The notes beneath the pieces are model-generated. The model saw only the letters and a list, made by a program, of their open reading frames with translations, made no database searches and was not told the DNA's origin. Below, in pieces: positions 8,305-15,244 of a DNA stretch of 64,000 nucleotides (positions are counted from its first letter, which is position 1; every line of letters starts with the position of its first letter). A program made the position numbers and the translations under genes. Source of the DNA: JAWLCA01 sp041687395 (lineage in GTDB: Bacteria > Pseudomonadota > Alphaproteobacteria > Rhodobacterales > Rhodobacteraceae); the NCBI GenBank assembly GCA_041687395.1, contig JAWLCA010000017.1:34596-98595 (forward strand), read 5' to 3'.

Positions 8305-9656
8305 CTGACCGCCCCGAAAGCCACCTGTTCTACCAGACCCGTGCCCGCCGCCCGCTTCTGGCCGAGGCACGGGGCGTCTACATGTGGGACGTCGATGGCC
8401 GCCGCTATCTTGACGGATCTTCCGGCGCGATGGTGTCCAACATCGGCCATTCGCACCCCCATGTGCTGGCCGCGCTGCGCGAGCAGATGGAGAAATCGAC
8501 CTTCGGCTACCGGCTGCATTTCGAAACCGACGCGTCGGAACGGTTGGCAGCGAAGACCGCCGCGATGGCGCCCGACGGGATGGACCGGGTGTTTTTCGTT
8601 TCGGGGGGATCCGAGGCGGTGGAGTCCGCGATCAAGCTGGCCCGCCAATACGCCTTGGCTGTAGGGCAGGGAACACGGTGGAAGGTGATCTCGCGCCGGC
8701 CGTCCTATCACGGCTGCACCCTGGGGGCGCTGGCGCTGACCGGCTACGCGCCGCTGACCGAACCTTTCGCCCCGATGATGCGCGAGATGCCGAAGATCCC
8801 CGCGCCCACGGCCTATCTGGATGGCATGAACCCCGACGATCCCGCGACCGGCGCGCATTACGCCGCAATGCTGGAGGCCGAGATCATGGCCCAAGGGCCC
8901 GAGACGGTGCTAGCCTTCATCGTCGAACCTATCGGCGGTGCGGCCACCGGCGCGCTGGTGCCGCCTGCGGGCTACATGACCGCCGTGCGAAAGATCTGCG
9001 ACCGGCACGGCCTACTGCTGATCCATGACGAGGTGATGTGCGGCGGCGGGCGTACCGGGCGCTTCCTGGGCGCCGATCACTGGGGCGTCGTGCCTGACAT
9101 CATTGCGCTGTCCAAGGGCTTTGGCGCGGGGTATGCGCCGCTGGGCGCGATGATCGCGCCGTCGCGGATCGTGAACCCGGTGCTGGATGCGGGCGGTTTC
9201 CTGCATGGCTTCACTTACGCCGGGAACCCGCTGGCCTGCGCGGCCGGGGGCGCGGTACTGGACGTGATCGAGAACGAAGGATTGATCGAGAATGCCGCGC
9301 GCATCGGCGATCAGTTGAAGGCTCGCCTGACCGGTCTGATGCACCGCTTTCCGTTCATCGGCGACGTACGGGGCAAGGGCCTCTTGCTGGCGATGGAGCT
9401 GGTGGCCGACCGCGCGACGATGACGCCCCTGCCGCCGCGGTTGAATGCCCATTCCGAACTTGTCGAACGCGCCTATGAACGCGGGCTGATCGTCTATTCC
9501 CGCCGCACCCGGAATGGCACCTCGGGAGATCACGTCATGATCTGCCCGCCCATGATCGCGACCGAAGCACATGTAGACGAGATCATCGAGATGCTGACCG
9601 ATGCGCTGGCCGCTCTGACCCCGCACCTCGCCCCGGGCGTGGCGGAACCGGCCTAA
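8301..9656 (+). CDS. PLP-dependent class III aminotransferase
   Basis: The 451-residue enzyme belongs to the omega-amino-acid/diamine branch of fold-type I aminotransferases. Visible landmarks are the phosphate-binding SGGSEAVE (101-108), SYHGCT (135-140), Asp243 in IHDEVMCGGGRTG and the Schiff-base Lys272 in SKGFGAGYAPLG. It transfers the amino group of an amine or beta/omega-amino acid to an oxo-acid. Translation is coupled to the ATPase (ATGA) and the BKACE gene follows after 4 bases. Next to a beta-keto acid cleavage enzyme, the simplest role is to make the beta-keto acid from a beta-amino acid, for example 6-acetamido-3-aminohexanoate. That substrate is inferred. Confidence 0.9.
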   Translation: MTDRPESHLFYQTRARRPLLAEARGVYMWDVDGRRYLDGSSGAMVSNIGHSHPHVLAALREQMEKSTFGYRLHFETDASERLAAKTAAMAPDGMDRVFFVSGGSEAVESAIKLARQYALAVGQGTRWKVISRRPSYHGCTLGALALTGYAPLTEPFAPMMREMPKIPAPTAYLDGMNPDDPATGAHYAAMLEAEIMAQGPETVLAFIVEPIGGAATGALVPPAGYMTAVRKICDRHGLLLIHDEVMCGGGRTGRFLGADHWGVVPDIIALSKGFGAGYAPLGAMIAPSRIVNPVLDAGGFLHGFTYAGNPLACAAGGAVLDVIENEGLIENAARIGDQLKARLTGLMHRFPFIGDVRGKGLLLAMELVADRATMTPLPPRLNAHSELVERAYERGLIVYSRRTRNGTSGDHVMICPPMIATEAHVDEIIEMLTDALAALTPHLAPGVAEPA

Positions 9657-9660
9657 GACC

Positions 9661-10587
9661 ATGGCGAAGATCATCCTGTCCTGTGCCATCACCGGCTCGA
9701 TTCACACCCCGTCGATGTCTCCGCACCTGCCGATCACGCCAGACGCCATCGCCGATCAGGCCATCGCCGCCGCCCGCGCAGGCGCGGCGATCCTGCATCT
9801 TCATGCCCGCGACCCCGCCGATGGCCGCCCCTCGGCCCGCGTCGAGGATTTCATGGCCTTTCTGCCAAGTATCCGGCAGGGCTGCGACGCCATCGTGAAC
9901 CTGTCCACCGGCGGCAGTGCGGTGATGAGGCTGGACGAGCGCCTGGCCGGGCCGCTTGCGGCGGAACCGGAGATGGCCTCGCTCAACATGGGTACGATGA
10001 ACTTCGCGCTCTACCCGATGCTTGGTCGTCGGACCGACTGGTTGCACGACTGGGAAGAGCCGTTCCTGCGCAATTCGGACGATCTGGTATTCAAGAACAC
10101 TCCGCGCGACATAGAAAGCATCCTGCGCGACCTAGGCGAGACGCGCGGCGCGCGGTTCGAGTTCGAATGCTACGACATCGGCCACCTCTATATGCTTGCC
10201 CACTTCCGTGACCGGGGGCTGGTTCAGGCACCTGTCTTCATCCAGTTCGTCATGGGTGTGCTGGGTGGGATCGCAGCCGACCCCGAGCATCTGATCCACC
10301 TGAAGGTCACCGCCGACCGGTTGTTCGGCGACGACTACATCTTTTCCACCCTTGCCGCCGGGCGCCAGCAGATGCCGATGGCGATGTTGTCCGCGCAAAT
10401 TGGCGGGCATGTGCGGGTGGGACTGGAAGACAACCTGTATATCGGACGCGGCGTGCTGGCGAAATCGAACGCCGCGCAAGTCGAAAAGGCGCGCGGCCTG
10501 CTGGAAAGCCTGGGCCACACCCTGGCCACCCCGGTCGAGGCGCGCGCGATGCTGGGCCTGAAGGGCGCGGACAGGGTGGCGTTCTGA
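9661..10587 (+). CDS. BKACE family beta-keto acid cleavage enzyme (Kce-like, DUF849)
   Basis: BKACE enzymes condense a beta-keto acid with acetyl-CoA and release acetoacetate plus a new acyl-CoA. The 308-residue protein has the zinc motif HLHARD with His46 and His48, the same numbering as in the founding 3-keto-5-aminohexanoate cleavage enzyme. The late RVGLEDN motif (252-258) carries the conserved Glu256 and Asp257. The fold is a TIM barrel. Specificity in this family varies (aminohexanoates, dehydrocarnitine, other keto acids) and must be inferred from neighbours; here an aminotransferase, acetyltransferase and deacetylase point to an acetamido-keto acid. It overlaps the next gene by one base. 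Confidence 0.92.
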   Translation: MAKIILSCAITGSIHTPSMSPHLPITPDAIADQAIAAARAGAAILHLHARDPADGRPSARVEDFMAFLPSIRQGCDAIVNLSTGGSAVMRLDERLAGPLAAEPEMASLNMGTMNFALYPMLGRRTDWLHDWEEPFLRNSDDLVFKNTPRDIESILRDLGETRGARFEFECYDIGHLYMLAHFRDRGLVQAPVFIQFVMGVLGGIAADPEHLIHLKVTADRLFGDDYIFSTLAAGRQQMPMAMLSAQIGGHVRVGLEDNLYIGRGVLAKSNAAQVEKARGLLESLGHTLATPVEARAMLGLKGADRVAF

Positions 10588-11060
10588 TGCGAATCCGGTT
10601 GGCAGAATCTGATGACATGGCGCGGCTCAACGCCGCGATGCGCGCGTTGTCCGAGACGCTGGGCGATCCGCACCGCGCCACCGAAGACGAGCTGCGCCGC
10701 GCGGGCTTCGGCCCGCACCCGGCCTTTCAAGCGCTTTTGGCCGAGGCGGGCGCGGACCTGGTCGGTGCTGCGATCTTCTCGCCCGTGTTCTCGACCGCGC
10801 GCGGCATGGCCGGTGCCTATGTCTCCGATCTCTGGGTGGCAGCGGATCAGCGCGGCCGCCGCCTGGGCGCCCGTCTGCTGGCGGCGGTGAGGGATGAGGG
10901 GCGCCGCCTGTGGGGGGCGGGCTACCTGCGGGTGCCGGTCTACAACGACAACACCCGCGCGCAGGCGTTCTATGCCCGCCTGGGCTTCGCGCCCTCGGAT
11001 CACGAAACCATCGTCGTGCTGGATGGCGCGGCGCTCGCAGCTCTTGGGACCGAGACATGA
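10587..11060 (+). CDS. GNAT family N-acetyltransferase
   Basis: The 157-residue protein is a single GNAT domain. The acetyl-CoA-binding motif A is visible as VSDLWVAADQRGRRLGARLL (consensus R/Q-x-x-G-x-G/A), and motif B as YNDNTRAQAFYARLGF. It would N-acetylate a small amine. Translation overlaps on both sides (TGATG with BKACE, ATGA with the deacetylase), so it is an integral part of the operon. In the hypothesis developed here it acetylates the N6 amine of beta-lysine; acetylation of a polyamine is the main alternative. Confidence 0.85.
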   Translation: MRIRLAESDDMARLNAAMRALSETLGDPHRATEDELRRAGFGPHPAFQALLAEAGADLVGAAIFSPVFSTARGMAGAYVSDLWVAADQRGRRLGARLLAAVRDEGRRLWGAGYLRVPVYNDNTRAQAFYARLGFAPSDHETIVVLDGAALAALGTET

Positions 11061-12079
11061 AAGCCTTTTTTGACGACCGTCAACGCGCCCATGATCCGAA
11101 AATGTTCATGGCCAACGGTGCGGCGCTTCCGAACCCCGAACAACCGCGCCGGATCGACGTGCTGCACGCCGCCGCCGTTGCTGCCGGTTGTGACTTTGAT
11201 GCGCCGGCCGATCACGGGCAGGGGCCGATTGCGGCCGTCCATTCTGCCGAATATCTGGCTTTCCTGCGCACGATTCATACCCGATGGTCGCGGATCGAGG
11301 GGGCCAGCGACGAGGTGATCCCGAACATCCACCCCGATCGGCGCAGCGCGTCCTATCCCCGGTCTGCCGTGGGCCAGGCCGGGTTCCATCAGGCCGACAC
11401 CGCCTGCCCGATCGCCGCCGGAACGTGGGACGCAGCCTACTGGTCGGCGCAGACGGCGCTGTCGGGGGCCACTGCAGTGCTGGACGGGGCGCGGGCCGCC
11501 TATGCCCTCAGCCGCCCGCCCGGACACCACGCCTTTGCCGATCTCGCCGGAGGCTTCTGTTTCCTCAACAACGCCGCGATTGCCGCCGACCATTTCCGCC
11601 GCGCGGGCCTGCGCCCGGCGATCCTCGACGTGGACGTGCACCACGGTAATGGCACGCAAGGCATCTTCTACGACCGGGCGGATGTGCTGACGGTGTCGAT
11701 CCATGCCGATCCCATGCGCTTCTACCCGTTCTTCTGGGGCCACGTCCATGAGCGTGGAGAGAGGGCGGGGCTGGGGGCAAACCTCAACCTGCCCCTGCCG
11801 CGCGGCACCGATGACACCGCCTATCTGGAGGCGTTGGCGATCGCGCTGGACCGGGTGCGCGACTTCGGCGCCGATGTGCTGGTCGTGGCGCTGGGCCTCG
11901 ACACGCATGAGAACGATCCCTTCAAGGGCTTCTGCGTCACCACCCCGGGTTTCGCCCGCATCGCGGCCGCCATTGCGGCCCTTGGATTTCCATCGCTGAT
12001 CGTGCAGGAGGGGGGCTACCTTCAGGACGATCTGGGCGCGAACCTGACCAGCTTCCTGACTGGCTGGCAGGGGGGCTAG
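11057..12079 (+). CDS. Acetylpolyamine-amidohydrolase-like deacetylase (histone deacetylase superfamily)
   Basis: The 340-residue zinc amidohydrolase has the catalytic pair His157-His158 in RPPGHHAF, zinc ligands Asp193 and His195 in DVDVHHGNGT, Asp282 in GLDTHENDP and the transition-state Tyr321 in EGGY. Length and residue numbering closely follow the known bacterial acetylpolyamine amidohydrolase. The family removes acetyl from acetylated polyamines or related aminoalkyl amides such as 4-acetamidobutyrate derivatives. It is translationally coupled to the acetyltransferase, an odd pairing unless acetylation protects an amine during intermediate steps and is later reversed. The start is the ATG at 11057. 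Confidence 0.9.
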   Translation: MKAFFDDRQRAHDPKMFMANGAALPNPEQPRRIDVLHAAAVAAGCDFDAPADHGQGPIAAVHSAEYLAFLRTIHTRWSRIEGASDEVIPNIHPDRRSASYPRSAVGQAGFHQADTACPIAAGTWDAAYWSAQTALSGATAVLDGARAAYALSRPPGHHAFADLAGGFCFLNNAAIAADHFRRAGLRPAILDVDVHHGNGTQGIFYDRADVLTVSIHADPMRFYPFFWGHVHERGERAGLGANLNLPLPRGTDDTAYLEALAIALDRVRDFGADVLVVALGLDTHENDPFKGFCVTTPGFARIAAAIAALGFPSLIVQEGGYLQDDLGANLTSFLTGWQGG

Positions 12080-12082
12080 ACG

Positions 12083-13186
12083 ATGCAGACCAGCGACGTT
12101 CTGGTGATCGGCGGCGGCATCGCCGGGATCGGCGCGGCGGCGATGTTGTCGCCCGACGCGCGCGTGGTCGTGCTGGAGGCCGAGGATGCCCCCGGACACC
12201 ATTCCACCGGCCGATCTGCCGCGATCTTCATCCGCAACTACGGCGGCCCGGTGCTGCGCGCCTTGAACGCCGCGTCCGAGCCGTTCTTCATGGACCCCGG
12301 CGATCTGACCGACGGCCCGCTGTTGTCACCGCGCGGCGAGATGCTGCTTGCCGAAGAGGACGAACTCGACGCCCTGTCCGCCTACATGGAGGGGGCCGAG
12401 GGCATGGAGCGGATCACCGCGGCAGAGGCAGTGGAGATGGTCCCCATCCTGCGGCCCGAGCGCATTGCCGGCGCCAGCATCGAACCCGACGCCCGCGACA
12501 TCGACGTGGATCGGTTGTTCCAGGGCTGGATTCGCCGGCTGCGCAGCCGAGGAGGCGCGATCGTCACCGGCGCGCGTGTGGGCCGGATCACACGCGCGAA
12601 CGATCTCTGGACCGTTTCCACGGCGGCGGGCGACTGGCAGGCGCCGGTGCTGGTGAACGCCGCCGGTGGCTGGGCCGATGCCATCGCCAGGCTTGCCGGC
12701 GTGGCGGCGGTGGGGCTGCGACCGTTGCGCCGGTCGGCCGCCCTTCTGCCCGCGCCCGAAGGGTTCGACATCCGTCGCTGGCCCCTCTTCGCGACCGTCA
12801 CCGAACGCTGGTATGCCAAGCCCGAGGCTGGGATGCTCATGGTTTCACCGGCCGAGGAAGACCCGGTGGAGCCGCACGACGTCTGGGCCGACGACATGGT
12901 GCTGGCCGAGGGGCTGCACCGCTACGAGCAGGCTGTCACCGTGCCGGTCACGCGGGTGACGAAAAGCTGGGCGGGCATGCGCACCTTCGCCCCCGACCGC
13001 ACACCTGTCGCGGGTTTCACGGATCAGGCAGGGGGGTTCTTCTGGCTGGCGGGGCAGGGCGGCTACGGCATCCAGACGGCACCCGCCCTGTCGCGGCTGG
13101 CGGCCGACCTGATCTTGGGGCGTGCGCCCGGACTGTCTGCGGCCACGGTTGCCGCGCTGTCGCCTGGGCGGTTCGCAGCCAGCTAG
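12083..13186 (+). CDS. FAD-dependent oxidoreductase, DAO (glycine/D-amino acid oxidase) family
   Basis: The 367-residue protein starts with an ADP-binding beta-alpha-beta fold, GGGIAG (10-15), and continues in the DAO pattern with STGRSAA near residue 43 and a C-terminal GQGGYGIQTAPA that contacts FAD. Such enzymes oxidise secondary or primary amines and amino acids to imines, giving H2O2 or passing electrons on. It lies 3 bases after the deacetylase and is the last gene of the catabolic block. It may process 4-aminobutyrate, an N-alkyl amino acid or another entry substrate; nothing in the sequence decides this. Confidence 0.85.
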   Translation: MQTSDVLVIGGGIAGIGAAAMLSPDARVVVLEAEDAPGHHSTGRSAAIFIRNYGGPVLRALNAASEPFFMDPGDLTDGPLLSPRGEMLLAEEDELDALSAYMEGAEGMERITAAEAVEMVPILRPERIAGASIEPDARDIDVDRLFQGWIRRLRSRGGAIVTGARVGRITRANDLWTVSTAAGDWQAPVLVNAAGGWADAIARLAGVAAVGLRPLRRSAALLPAPEGFDIRRWPLFATVTERWYAKPEAGMLMVSPAEEDPVEPHDVWADDMVLAEGLHRYEQAVTVPVTRVTKSWAGMRTFAPDRTPVAGFTDQAGGFFWLAGQGGYGIQTAPALSRLAADLILGRAPGLSAATVAALSPGRFAAS

Positions 13187-13297
13187 GTTTCCGGATGCGG
13201 CGGTCGGGTGCCGTACGGCTGCCATACGTCGGACGGCGCCCACTTTCGGCTGACGGCCCCCCTTTCCCGGCCGCGCCGAACCGGCTATCCCTGCGCC

Positions 13298-13924
13298 ATG
13301 AAATGGTCGATCCCCAATACGCTGACTGTCTTGCGGCTGCTGGCCGCGCCCGGTGTGGCGGTGATGTTTCTGTATTTCAACCGCCCCTGGGCGGACTGGC
13401 TCGCGCTGACGCTGTTCGTCGGGGCGGCGGTCACCGACTTTTTCGACGGCTATCTGGCGCGGTTGTGGAAGCAGGAATCACGCTTCGGCGCGATGCTGGA
13501 TCCCATTGCCGACAAGGCGATGGTGGTGATCGCGATCATGGTCATCACGGGCTATTCGGGGATGAATCCCTGGCTGATCCTGCCGGCAACCGTGATCCTG
13601 TTCCGCGAAGTTTTTGTCTCGGGCCTGCGAGAATTCCTGGGTGATCGCGCGTCGCTTCTGAAGGTGACGCCACTGGCGAAGTGGAAGACCACGGCGCAAA
13701 TGGTTGCTATCGCAGTTCTTTTCCTTGGTACTGGGTTGGCGTATCTCGAATCCGGGCGCGCGCCGCTGGTGGGCGGGGGCGAGATGCCGCCAGGTGTGTC
13801 CTGGGCGGCGCTGGCCACCTGGGCGGGGCTGGCGCTGATCTGGATCGCGGCGGTGCTTACCTTCGTCACCGGCTGGGACTATTTCACCAAGGCGATGCCC
13901 CTGCTGAAGGATGATCCGAAGTGA
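13298..13924 (+). CDS. pgsA: CDP-diacylglycerol-glycerol-3-phosphate 3-phosphatidyltransferase
   Basis: PgsA makes phosphatidylglycerol phosphate in the inner membrane, the first committed step to phosphatidylglycerol. The CDP-alcohol phosphotransferase signature is complete: D-F-F-D-G-Y-L-A-R, eight residues, G-A-M-L-D-P-I-A-D, early in the 208-residue protein. Four or more hydrophobic segments are present. The ATG at 13298 gives the canonical MKWSIPNTLTVLR start; the frame is open about 90 bases upstream without a good site. It overlaps moaD by GTGA. The usual uvrC-pgsA-moaD-moaE order is split here. Confidence 0.94.
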   Translation: MKWSIPNTLTVLRLLAAPGVAVMFLYFNRPWADWLALTLFVGAAVTDFFDGYLARLWKQESRFGAMLDPIADKAMVVIAIMVITGYSGMNPWLILPATVILFREVFVSGLREFLGDRASLLKVTPLAKWKTTAQMVAIAVLFLGTGLAYLESGRAPLVGGGEMPPGVSWAALATWAGLALIWIAAVLTFVTGWDYFTKAMPLLKDDPK

Positions 13925-14172
13925 CGCTGACTGTTCTCTATTTCGCCTGGGTTCGCGAACGCATCGGCCTGCCGCGCGAGGAGGTCGAGACCGAGGCGGC
14001 GACCGTGGCCGATCTGGTCGATGAGCTGCGCGCGAAGGAAGAGCGCTATGCGCTTGCGTTATCTGACCTTTCCAGCCTGCGTGTTGCGGTGGACCAGGAT
14101 CTGACCGATTTTGACGCACCGCTGACCGGCGTTCGTGAGGTGGCGTTTTTCCCACCGATGACAGGAGGTTGA
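13921..14172 (+). CDS. moaD: Molybdopterin synthase small subunit (sulfur carrier)
   Basis: The 83-residue ubiquitin-like protein ends in Gly-Gly, the C-terminus that is thiocarboxylated and donates sulfur to precursor Z in molybdopterin synthesis. The start is a GTG at 13921 overlapping the pgsA stop (GTGA). The late segment VREVAFFPPMTGG is typical. It is followed at once by moaE, its partner subunit. Confidence 0.93.
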   Translation: MTLTVLYFAWVRERIGLPREEVETEAATVADLVDELRAKEERYALALSDLSSLRVAVDQDLTDFDAPLTGVREVAFFPPMTGG

Positions 14173-14174
14173 GC

Positions 14175-14612
14175 GTGGAAGTTCGCGTTCAGGCCGCGCC
14201 GTTCGATTTCGCCGCCGAGGTGGCGGGTTTCGGGCGGGGCGCGCGCGATGTCGGGGCCGTCGTCACTTTCACCGGCGTCGTTCGTGACGATGGCGGGTTG
14301 CAGGGCATGGAGATCGAGCATTATCCGGGAATGACCGAGCGAGCCATCGGCAAGATCGCTGATGAGGCGGCCAACCGCTGGAAATTGAAGGATGTTCTGG
14401 TCATCCACCGCCATGGGCCGATGGCACCGGGCGAGGCCATCATGATGGTCGCCACCGCCGCACGCCACCGGGCGGAGGCGTTTGAAGCCGCTGAATTCCT
14501 TATGGATTATCTGAAGTCCCGGGCGCCGTTCTGGAAGAAGGAACGCACCGCCGCGGGCGCGGATTGGGTCGCCGCGAAGGACGAGGACGAGGCCGCGCTG
14601 ACGCGCTGGTAG
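14175..14612 (+). CDS. moaE: Molybdopterin synthase catalytic subunit
   Basis: MoaE forms a heterotetramer with MoaD and inserts two sulfurs to form molybdopterin. The 145-residue protein shows GAVVTFTGVVRD near the start, the RHGPMAPGE loop with HRHG, RHRAEAFEA and the active-site Lys in the PFWKKE motif. The GTG at 14175 is preferred because AGGAGG at 14163-14168 is 6 bases upstream; a TTG at 14169 would touch that site. Confidence 0.94.
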   Translation: MEVRVQAAPFDFAAEVAGFGRGARDVGAVVTFTGVVRDDGGLQGMEIEHYPGMTERAIGKIADEAANRWKLKDVLVIHRHGPMAPGEAIMMVATAARHRAEAFEAAEFLMDYLKSRAPFWKKERTAAGADWVAAKDEDEAALTRW

Positions 14613-14637
14613 GTCCGCAAAGCCCCGAAATCATTGC

Positions 14638-14686
14638 GTGCATGAACCTATGAGTTCCGTGCATCTGCGGTGCATACCACGTGCAT
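14638..14686. repeat. Four GTGCAT hexamers at about helical-turn spacing
   Basis: GTGCAT occurs at 14638, 14659, 14670 and 14681, spaced 21, 11 and 11 bases. The site lies between the convergent genes moaE and the 14852-15178 gene. The repeats are exact; any protein binding is speculation. Confidence 0.35.
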
Positions 14687-14771
14687 GCGTTGCGCGCAGT
14701 GCGCCTCAGTCCGACGCAACAAGGTTCCGAATTCCGGGTGCCCCCACCCTGCCATCAATGCGCCACCACAC

Positions 14772-14790
14772 TGCCACCACGGCGGTGGCA
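14772..14790. terminator. Hairpin in the convergent gap after moaE
   Basis: TGCCACC (14772-14778) pairs with GGTGGCA (14784-14790) across a 5-base loop. It has no T run, so it is at best a weak or Rho-assisted terminator for the two converging transcripts. Confidence 0.3.
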
Positions 14791-14851
14791 CCGGCCGTGC
14801 GCCGGGGAGGGGTTTGCGCAACTGGGGCGCACAGCGGCTTGCGAGCGGGTG

Positions 14852-15178
14852 TCAGGCGCCCTGCGCGCGTTCGATCCAGGCGCGCATCTCCTCGGCCTCG
14901 TGCCGCGCCTCGCGCAGCCCCTCCATCGCGGCGCGGTATTCGGCCTCGGCCTGGGCCAGCTGGCTGGTCAGTTCCGCCTCGCGCTGCTGCATGTAGAGGA
15001 TCGCCTGCTCGCGGGCTTCCTCGGCCTCGTGCAGGGCCTGGGCCATGCGGTCGAGTTCGCCCAGATCGGACTGGCTGACGCGGGTAAAACGGTGCAGCAG
15101 CCAATAGGCGAACCATCCCAGCGCGAAAGCCACGAACAGGATGATCGCCGTCACAACGATGAATTCCAAACGGTTCAT
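14852..15178 (-). CDS. Small membrane-anchored coiled-coil protein, unknown function
   Basis: The 108-residue protein starts MNRLEFIVVTAIILF, giving one N-terminal membrane span (about residues 4-27), followed by a long charged helix rich in Glu, Ala and Arg (about 40-105) with heptad character, likely a coiled coil in the periplasm or cytoplasm. The ATG at 15178 is chosen because AAGGA lies just upstream; an in-frame ATG twelve codons earlier is poorer. It lies 66 bases downstream of the OmpA/BON gene on the same strand and may belong with envelope maintenance. No named family is recognised. Confidence 0.7.
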   Translation of the reverse strand: MNRLEFIVVTAIILFVAFALGWFAYWLLHRFTRVSQSDLGELDRMAQALHEAEEAREQAILYMQQREAELTSQLAQAEAEYRAAMEGLREARHEAEEMRAWIERAQGA

Positions 15179-15244
15179 TCGGTCCTTCGCATCGCCCCCT
15201 TGCCGCGCCGCCATCCCGCGCGGGATGCACCATAACGGGCCGCG

